From NCBI GenBank assembly GCA_023935145.1, contig CM043698.1, forward strand, positions 68,561,501 through 68,625,500: 64,000 nucleotides of DNA, written 5' to 3'. Position 1 is the stretch's first letter. The number at the start of each line of letters is the position of its first letter. The DNA comes from Bretschneidera sinensis. Taxonomy: Eukaryota > Streptophyta > Magnoliopsida > Brassicales > Akaniaceae. Made by a program: the position numbers and the translations under genes. This document shows positions 50,452 through 64,000 of the stretch, piece after piece. The notes beneath the pieces are model-generated. The model had not been told where the DNA came from. It saw only the letters and a program-made list of their open reading frames with translations, and made no database searches.

Positions 50452-50737
50452 AATAAGTCATATGTAGAGAATGGTTTGCGTTCTTAAAGAGCTTTGGAGC
50501 ATTGTTGTTTAGAGAATTTGATAGGTGCACACCATCACTCAATTGTTGTTTTTGAACTTTGGAGTATTGTTGTTCCTGAATAACATCTTAACTATTAGGA
50601 TGGCGTTCAAAGATGCACAACAGTTTTACATTTTAATTTATTTAAAAGAAAGCTTGCCAACATATTAATTTATATTTTCTGTTGATTATTAATTGCAGTT
50701 CTATTCTTGTTCTTTTTTTTTCCCTTTTGCTTCAACA
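50452..50737 (+). mobile_element. Truncated 3' LTR of the copia element
   Basis: Matches 42266-42564 in order, with end ttcaaca against catcaaca. It lacks the 5' part of the LTR. Its position beyond the gypsy remnant supports nesting. Confidence 0.65.
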
Positions 50738-51691
50738 CAATCTCTTCATGAACTTTTAGCTCTATTTTAATTTTCAAAAGTAAAGGATACCAATCCCCCC
50801 TGACCACAGAAATTTTGAAGTTGGCTAACGTCTGAAAGGATGATTGATGCAAACATGACAAATAGTACAATACGCTTAAAATTTTAAACTAAAACAGAGA
50901 TACTTTCTTCCCATCATTTTTCTCTTTTTGCGACTATAATAAACAAGGAAAACTAGTGAAACTTTCTTTTCCGTCCTATGTTTACCGCATTAGATCCCTC
51001 CTTTCATTATAAGAAATTCTTGTCTAAACTCAATTTACTGGTTCAGAGATATTGTCAATAAGCAAAAGAAGGAAAATTTCTCCAAATTCTTTCTCGACAA
51101 TAGAGAATATCTAGTCTAAGAAAATTTCATAATCCAAATCTAAGCAAGAAAATTTCTCCAAACTCTCATGACAATTGAGAATATCTAGTCTAAGAAAATT
51201 TCATAACCCAAATCTAAGCAAAAAAATTCTCCAAATGTTGAGAAAACCGAAAAGGGCAGCTCCAATGCCAAAGAAGCAGTGACTGCTTCTACCTCCAATT
51301 AATTTTGTCTTTGAATGACACATGATAATGTCTCATTTATCACTAAAAGAGCAAAAGAGACTGAGAGCAGAGCAACCATTGTTTTGTGACAATAATATGC
51401 TCCGCACAAAAGGCCAGATACTTCCTTCATTTCCCTCACGGGAGAGTTGCAATCTGCAACAGCTTATTAATCATCCTGGACACGGTAATTCAAAACCAAA
51501 AGATGATCATATCGAAGCAAACAAATGGCAAAAGGACAAAGCAATGCCACAATCTTGAAAACATCTCTTCACATTATAAAGACCAAAACCAGTTTCTACC
51601 CAACTAAAAAAACTCATTTCAAAATCCATCAAAGCCAACACCTAAAACGCAATATAATTCTAAGATTTCAAAGACATCCTAGCATTTGAAC
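50738..51691. other. 3' flank of the PABP gene
   Basis: Includes the second copy of the dispersed repeat (50760-50930) and a short direct repeat near 51070-51240 (gagaatatctagtctaagaa twice). The region next to 51691 is the probable PABP 3'UTR. Small frames have no recognisable product. Confidence 0.4.
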
Positions 51692-56870
<5,179 letters not shown>

Positions 56871-57059
56871 TTCTCAAAAGATTTTCTTCTCACTTTCTTG
56901 AACAAATTTTCTTTTTTGGATTTTTTTCTCTTTTGTGGGTTTTTCTTTTCTCCTCCCTCTCCTCTTGTTATTCAATGCAAGATAAAAGAAAAACCCTAGA
57001 GAAAACAGACCCAAAAATACAAACCAAATAGAAAACAGACCCAAGAGATAAATAGTATG

Positions 57060-57086
57060 TTTTTTTTTTGTTTTTTTCTCTTTTTT
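57060..57086 (-). promoter_or_regulatory. A-rich tract in the PABP 5' leader
   Basis: On the PABP mRNA strand this is AAAAAAGAGAAAAAAACAAA + AAAAAAA, about 190-215 bases before the start codon. A second A-rich stretch lies at about 56875-56935. Animal PABPC1 has a comparable A-rich leader that binds its own protein and represses translation; the same role here is inference. Confidence 0.5.
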
Positions 57087-57252
57087 GGCTTTTAACGAGG
57101 GAGGAGAGGGAAGGGACAGGAAAGTAAATGGATTGTTGCCGCCGGAGAGGGGTGTGCCGGCGCGTGAGAGAGTGAGAAATGGGAGAGATTCGAAAGGAAG
57201 GGGCAGAAAAAACTGCACTGAAAGAAAAAGGAAGGTTATAGGAGAAGAGAGT

Positions 57253-57264
57253 GATTATATATGG
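57253..57264 (-). promoter_or_regulatory. TATA box of the PABP gene
   Basis: The minus strand reads accatatataatcac, followed by a pyrimidine-rich initiation region about 30 bases further on. This implies a leader of about 350 bases. Confidence 0.5.
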
Positions 57265-57269
57265 TCGGT

Positions 57270-58139
57270 TAGTGGGTTTTATGATGGTAAACCCTAAGAT
57301 GATGTAATAACGAGATCTCCGCCGTTGGATTTGGTTTGTGAGGGGATTTGTGTGGGGCCCATGAGACAAGGTCAAGTTTTGGTGGTTCGATTTACTACGC
57401 GGGTGAGGTAAAATTTCCAGTTGTGATAAGGCAAGGTTTAGGGGAGTTCAGTTGAGTTTGGGGGAGGGAGACGCGCTGATGATTTCGCGTGAATAGTACA
57501 GTGAGGTTTGAAAAATATACCGTGGTGTTGATTTATTGTTACTTTACCCGCTAAAATTGGTTTGATGAGCACTAATTGATCTCGGAGTTAAATGGAACTT
57601 TGAAATTCTTATGGACGCGATATTTGGGTTCACTTTGAAACTAATTTTTAGTTTAAATTTATTTTTTAATATTTATTAAAATTCTAATTAAAATGAATTA
57701 TTTTTTAAAATTTTTATTAAATAATAATTAAATATAAATTAATAAATAATTTGATTTAATTTAATTTAATTAATTTTTTTAATAAATTTTTAAAGTATAA
57801 ACTCTAACTTGAAGTTAATTTTAAGTTTGATCCAAACATTATTAGAGAATGTTACGAAAAAGCTTATGAAAACAAAATTTTACTTTGAGTAAAATATATA
57901 TATATTTTTTTCTATTAAAAAGTTAAAGTTAGGATTGTGAAGACAATAAAAATAGAGATGAAAAGAGGAGGGAAGAATCCAATCTATTAAGATAAATATC
58001 TCTGTTGCTTTGTTTTGTTGATGCGCGTGTGGAAACGTAAAACCGTGGATGTTTACGAATACCACGATTCTATAATTGTAACGGTTGATGCATTGCATGA
58101 GCGTTTTTTATTTACAAAACCTTCTGCGCATGTATAAAG
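57270..58139. other. PABP upstream region
   Basis: No gene seen. At about 57625-57845 an AT-rich segment has weak inverted ends (tttgggttcactttgaaact against, reverse-complemented, gtttggatcaaacttaaaat), possibly a decayed MITE. Confidence 0.35.
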
Positions 58140-59590
58140 TATATACTGACAATTAAAATTAAACGCATACTGTAGCATCTGTATCCATTTCAGATTTTCT
58201 TCGTGCATGTATGACTTGTGTAATTTGCTTTTGGTAGGAGTTAATTAAAACTAAATCCAATACTAAAAACTTAATTGTAATTAACTTCACTAACATGTGA
58301 AACTGACTTGTTATAGAATATGAAATAATCATACAGTTTTATGGAACCATGTGCTAATGGTTCAAACCCTGTATCTATTTCAGATTAAACGAATACTGTA
58401 ACGCTTGCATCCATTTCAGATTTTCTTCGTTCATGTATGACTTGTGTAATTTGCTTTTGGTAGGAGTTAATTTAAACTAAATCCAGTGCTAAAAACCTTA
58501 TTGTAATTAATTTCACTAACATGTGAAACTGACTTGTTATAGAATATGAAATAATCAGTAAGTTTTTTGGAACCATGTGCTAATGGTTCAAACCCTGTAT
58601 CTATTTCAGATTAAACGCATATTGTAACGAATATGAAATAATCTTTAAGTTTTTTGGAACCATGTGTTAATGGTTCAAACCCTGTATCTATTTCAGATTA
58701 AACGCATACTGTAACGCCTGTATCTATTTCAGATTTTCTTCGTGCATATATGACTTGTGTAATTTTCTTTTGGTAGGAGTTAATTAAAACTAAATCCAGT
58801 GCTAAAAACTTAATTGTAATTAACTTCACTAACATGTGAAACTGACTTGTTATAGAAAATGAAATAATCATACAGTTTTATGGAACCATGTGCTAATGGT
58901 TCAAACCCTATATCTATTTCAGATTAAACGCATACTGTAATGCCTGTATTTATTTCAGATTTTCTTCGTGCATGTATGACTTGTGTAATTTTCTTTCGGT
59001 AGTAGTTAATTAAAACTAAATCCAATGCTAAAAACTTAATTGTAATTAACTTCACTAACATGTGAAACTGACTTGTTATAGAATATGAAATAATCATATA
59101 GTTTTATGGAACCATGTGCTAATGGTTCAAACCCTGTATCTATTTCAGATTAAACGCATACTGTAACGCCTGTATCTATTTTAGATTTTCTTCGTGCATG
59201 TATGACTTGTATAATTTGCTTTTGGTAGGAGTTAATTAAAACTAAATTCAGTGCTAAAAACTTAATTGTAATTAACTTCACTAACATGTGTAACTGACTT
59301 GTTATAGAACATGAATTAATCATACAGTTTTATGGAACCAAGTGCTAATGGTTCAAACCCTATATCTATTTTAGATTAAACGCATACTGTAACGCCTGTA
59401 TCTATTTCAGATTTTCTTCGTGCATACATGAATTGTGTGATTTGCTTTTGGTAGGAGTTAATTAAAACTAAATCCAGTACTAAAAACTTAATTGTAATTA
59501 ACTTCACTAGCATGTGAAACTGGCTTGTTATAGAACATGAAATAATCATACAATTGTATGAAATCATGTGCTAATGGTTCAAACCTGTAG
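58140..59590. repeat. 226-bp tandem repeat, about six copies
   Basis: The phrase ttttcttcgtgcatgtatga starts at 58195, 58421, 58734, 58960, 59186 and 59412. Spacings are 226, 313, 226, 226 and 226; the 313 spacing contains an extra partial unit of 87 bases. Shared text includes cttttggtaggagttaatta, aacatgtgaaactgacttgt and ggttcaaaccctgtatctat. No coding frame. Confidence 0.9.
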
Positions 59591-59591
59591 T

Positions 59592-61440
59592 CAATCCTAT
59601 TTTTGATAACCGTAGATAACAATTTAGTTCAACTTTTCCAATTATTTACAATCCTGTGAAAGTTAAGAAGATTTCATCTTTATTAACTCAATAATCCATC
59701 GATGTCACTTTTAAAATATTTATTATATAAGATAATGTCTTTGCCTTGCTTTTGTTTTCTAGTTCCATGTGTGCATATATAATGTGTGGATAATCACGAG
59801 TGTGACGAGTTTTTAATTGTAACTGTCAATGCATTACTTACAGAAGTCTTTGGCGTATATAATATTGCACCAATGACCAAAATTAAAAACATACGACACG
59901 CGTGTTTATTTCAAAGTTATTTCTTGCATGTATGAATTATGTGATTTTGTTTATGTTATAAGTTAAATCTAACAAAAAGTTTGATGCTAAAAATTAATTG
60001 TAAACTTCACTAATATGCGAATAGAATGGAAAAGAATCACATGGCTTTATGAAACCATACGTTATGTTTCAAACTCGTAGTCAATCCTATTTTTGATAAC
60101 CGTGGATGATAATTTAGTTCAATCTTTTCCATTATTTGTAATGATATCCTGTGAAAGTTAAGAAATTTTTGTCCTTATTAACTCAATAATCCATCGATGT
60201 CACTTTTAAAATATTTCTTATGTAAGATAATATCTTCACCTTGCTTTTGTTTTCTAGTTCCATGTGTGCATATATAATGTGTGGATAATCACGAGTGTGG
60301 CGAGTTTCTAATTGTAACTGTCGTTGCATTAATTACAGAAGTCTTTGGCGTATATAATATTGCACCAATGACCAAAATTAAAAACATACGACACGCGTGT
60401 TTATTTCAGAGTTATTTCTTGCATGAAATCTAACAAAAGTCCGATGCTAAAAATTAATTGTAAACTTCACTAATATGCGAATAGAATGGAAAAGAATCAA
60501 ACGGCTTTATGAAACCATACGTTATGTTTCAAACTCGTAGTCAATCATATTTTTTATAACCGTGGATGATAATTTAATTCAACCTTTTCCATTATTTGTA
60601 ATGATATCACGTGAAAGTTAAGAAGATTTCATCTTTATTAATTCAATAATCCATCGACGTCACTTTTAGAATATTTCTTATATAAGATAATGTCTTCGCC
60701 TTGCTTTTGTTTTCTAGTTCCATGTGTGCATATATAACGTGTGGATAATCACGAGTGTGGCGAGTTTCTAATTGTAACTGTCGATGCATTACTTACAGAA
60801 GTCTTTGGCGTATATAATATTGCACCAATGACCAAAATTAAAAACATACGACATTCGTGTTTATTTCAGAGTTATTTCTTGCATGTATGAATTATGTGAT
60901 TTTGTTTCTATTATAAGTTAAATCTAACAAAAGTCTAATGGTAAAAATTAATTGTAAACTTCAATAATATGCAAATAGAATGGAAAAGAATCATACGGCT
61001 TTATGAAACCATACGTTATGTTTCAAACTCGTAGTCAATCCTATTTTTGATAACCGTGGATGATAATTTAGTTCAACCTTTTCTGTTATTTGTAATGATA
61101 TCCCGTGAAAGTTAAGAAGATTTTATCTTTATTAACTCAATAATCCATTGATATCATTTGTAAAATCATTAATCTAATATAAGAATGTGAATGTTTACGA
61201 ATACAACGATTCTATAGTTGTAATGGTCGATGCGTTAAACGTGCGTTTTTACTTACAAAACCTTCGCACACGAATAAAGCATATACTGACAAATGAAATT
61301 AAATACGTACTATAAGTGTATCTATTTCAAATTTTCTTTTTGCGTGTATGACTTGTGTAATTTGTTTATGTTAGATTTTAAGTAAAACTAAATCCAATGC
61401 TAAAAACTCAGTTGTGATTAACTTCACTAACATGTGAAAC
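59592..61440. repeat. Long tandem repeat of about 460-494 bp, three and more copies
   Basis: The phrase tcaatcctatttttgataac (or variant) starts at about 59591, 60081, 60541 and 61035, giving spacings of about 490, 460 and 494. Shared blocks include ccatgtgtgcatatataa, gtggataatcacgagtgtg and gaaaccatacgttatgtttc. Part of each unit is homologous to the 226-bp unit of 58140-59590, so the two families derive from one source. Confidence 0.85.
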
Positions 61441-61455
61441 TGGTTTTATTTAGAA

Positions 61456-61879
61456 TCTATACTATTAAAAAAGCAAGAGCCCTCATTTGGTGTCCACCAT
61501 CAAAATGTCCCATAAACTCCTACTTAAATATATAAATTAAATATTTAAATAAGTTTATATATGTAACTCAGTTGACTTCAACTCCCCACATCTTTCTCTC
61601 ATGTTTTTCTCTCCCACTATCTCACTCAGACTTAACTTCTTTAATCTCCTTATATCTCTTCTCTTCAACCCATGCTGATTTTCTCTATTCCTATTTATCT
61701 TCTCCACATTTTCAATTGTTCTTATTTCTTTTTGTTGATTCTAATCGGATTGTTTTTCTCTTGGGGTTTCTTTGCAAGTTCAGTTTTCTAATGGAGAATA
61801 TGTGACCATTATGCAAGGTATACTTATAGGTAAGAAGATAATTATTAACATATTGTTTACGCGTGTGTTGAGATACTAG
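61456..61879 (+). mobile_element. Non-autonomous Helitron, 424 bp
   Basis: Starts TCTATACTATTAAAAAAGCA and ends GAGATACTAG (CTAG at 61876-61879), lying between A (61455) and T (61880). TC start, CTRR end and insertion between A and T are the Helitron rules. Copies of the surrounding repeat without the insert (for example near 58315) read ...gttatagaa|tatgaaataatcatac, exactly the two flanks joined. The interior has a pyrimidine-rich stretch ending in a short frame, perhaps captured leader DNA, and no Rep-helicase. The hairpin expected before CTAG is weak here. Confidence 0.8.
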
Positions 61880-62800
61880 TATGAAATAACCATACTATTT
61901 CATGAAACCGTGTGTTATGGTTCAAATACACAGTCAATCCTATTTTTGATAACATGGATAATAATTTGATATAATTTTTTCCATTATTTATAATAATGTG
62001 AAAGTTAAGAAGATTTCATAATTATTAACTCAATAATTCGTTGATATTCACTTGTAAAATAATTATTCTAATACAAGATAATATCATTGCTTTGCTTTTG
62101 TTTTTCAGTTGTACGTGTGCAGACGTGCAACGTAATATGTGGATAATCATGAGTGTTAATGTTTTCTAATTGTATCCGAAGATGCATTATATACATGTTT
62201 TTTCTTACAAAAGTCTTAGGCACGCATAATATTGCACCGATGACCGAAATCAAAAACATATGACATGTTTTTTTGGAGCAAATTTCCTCTTTGCATGTGT
62301 ATTTGTTTCTATTCTAAGCTAAATCAAAAAAAAGTTCAATATTGCTAAAAACTAATTGTAAGCTTCACTCACATGTGAACATAATAGAAAAGAGTCATAT
62401 GGTTTTATGAAACCATGTCATATTTCTCTTTATAACAGTGGATAATAATTTAATCCAATTATTTCATTATTGTAATCATGTGAAAATTAAAGAGATTTCC
62501 TCCTTTCTAACTCAATAACCCATTGACATCACTTGTAAAATACTTAATAAAAGATAATGTCTTTGCTTTGCTTTTGTTTTTTTAGCTATGTGTGTGCAGA
62601 TGTAATATGTGGATAATCACGAGTTTGATTGTATACATGCTTCTACTTCTAAAAGTCCTAGGTGTGTATAGTACTGCACCAATTACTGAAATTAAAAGCA
62701 TATCACACTTTTGTTTATTTCGGAGTTTCTTTTTGCTTGTATGACTTATTTTTTAGAAGTTAAACCTAAAGTCCAATACTAAAAATTAATGGGTAAATTA
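61880..62800. repeat. Diverged copies of the long tandem repeat
   Basis: Continues the long-unit text (cagtcaatcctatttttgat at about 61933, gtggataatcatgagtgt at about 62140, gtggataatcacgagttt near 62610), but with many substitutions and length changes. No gene. Confidence 0.65.
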
Positions 62801-64000
62801 CAAAAAATACCTAAGGTTAGAGAGTAATTACAAAAACATACATGTAGTATAAGAAATTACAAAATCATACATGAAGTTTGTAGGTTACATTACAAAAACT
62901 TTTCCCCATTAGTAATCCGATAAGTCAAACGTGATATTCTTGGTCAAATCTCAATCAACGTCATAAAAGATTTTGAAAACCCCTAAGCGCCCCTCAAATT
63001 ATCCAATTTAAATATGTAAATATTTATTTAAGTTAGATATGTCAATATTTTAGCATTTTGTGCATAGGTCTTCTTCTCCAACAACTCAATCCAACCTAAC
63101 ATTTTCAATCCAATGACTTTATTCATCAACTCTATCATCTATTTTCTTCCTTAAAAGCGATTTTTTGCTACCTTCACATAATTTTTTTTGTTCCTTTTCA
63201 AATAACCAAACAAAAAATCAAGAATAATAAAGTGTCTTCTTATTCTTCTTCAGATTTGGTGCATAACATCATTACGAGAATCGGGCCACTGCATAGCTCT
63301 CCTACATATCGTGTCAGCTTCTTCTTCTTTTTCCTCTGATCGGATGCACAACGACGCTGCAAGAACCTAGTTGCCACATTGCTCTCCTCCATATCACGTC
63401 AAATCCGATCTGTATTTGATCCACCACATCAAGAACCTAAACAAATAATGATAGCACAAGCACTTCATCATTAAATGAGTTCTATTCGTTTTAATAAAAA
63501 TAAATGATAAATGAAACAAAAAAATTAAAACCAATGTAACAATTACCTTGCATTGCTTACCTGCGCCTTAAAACCCTCGTTATCTTGGCGTTTGCTTGGG
63601 TCTTGTTTGGCCTCATTTCTCGAATCTTGAAACTTTAATGATTAATTTGAAGTGGGTTTTGGGGACTTATAATGGGTTCGATTGAATCTTATGGTTTTTC
63701 ATTCATTTTTCTTTAGATTTTTTTTCTTGTCGTTTTTATTTTGTGTTCCTTTAGATTTCTTGGCATATAGTTTCATAATTTTTTGTCATTTTCAAAAAAA
63801 AAAAACTGTTCATATTTTTTTAGGTTAATAAATTGGAGATCTAGGGTTAAAAATTGGGGATTTAGGGTTACATTTATCTATAGAAGATGGAGAAAAGATA
63901 TGGTGCGTTAGGTCAACTGTTTAATTTTTGTGTTTTTAATTTAGCTAAATGTAATTTGGACAATTCATAAGCTGCATTAGAAGTTATCATATTGTGTTAG
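62801..64000. other. AT-rich window end, no firm gene
   Basis: From 62811 there is a stretch with repeated attacaaaaacatac motifs. At 63260-63440 two partly similar ctcctccatatc/ctcctacatatc segments form an imperfect duplication. On the minus strand 63626-63574 is a possible 18-codon exon beginning MRPNKTQANAK with donor cgcag|gtaagc, but no continuation was found. No gene is called. Confidence 0.3.

Overview
The window looks like nuclear DNA of a flowering plant. It has intron-rich genes with GT-AG introns, AT-rich intergenic DNA, and many plant-type transposable elements (copia, gypsy, TRIM-like, LINE, MITE, Helitron), plus a plastid-derived insertion. I cannot name the species from the sequence. 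Four protein-coding genes can be reconstructed exon by exon. They are a filament-like plant protein (FPP, minus strand, 8389-12345), the small GPI-anchor subunit PIG-Y (minus, exons at 20264-20357 and 27599-27732), the ER membrane E3 ubiquitin ligase SUD1/CER9 of the Doa10/MARCH6 family (plus, 31950-39531, nine exons), and a cytoplasmic poly(A)-binding protein (minus, 51692-56870, nine exons). All four frames close without errors, and their lengths (1069, 75, 1107 and 642 residues) suit their families.

Layout: 1-8388 is repeat-rich, with two diverged copies of one repeat, a CGATCG-type tandem array, a probable decayed LTR region and an AT-trinucleotide-rich foldback element. The FPP gene follows; its predicted 5'UTR intron holds a solo LTR and a ycf2-containing plastid fragment. 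Two TRIM-like elements lie tail to tail at 15981-18668, followed by a LINE scrap and an LTR remnant. PIG-Y has one coding intron of about 7.2 kb, which contains a complete non-autonomous LTR element, an antisense LINE and a MITE. SUD1 and PIG-Y are divergent, about 2.6 kb apart. Between SUD1 and PABP is a nest: a decayed copia element interrupted by a gypsy element with an LTR of about 2.3 kb. Beyond PABP, 58140-62800 is a tandem-repeat region with a 226-bp family and a roughly 490-bp family that share sequence. A 424-bp Helitron sits in it, and its empty site is preserved in neighbouring repeat copies.

The four genes are housekeeping genes that do not form a pathway or cluster. SUD1 and PIG-Y both act at the ER membrane, but nothing here shows a functional link. 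I found no clear undescribed system. The most informative features are the structures of the repeats and introns, the 2-codon upstream ORF of PIG-Y, the NAGNAG acceptor in SUD1 and the A-rich leader of PABP. Repeat-element boundaries are approximate unless stated.
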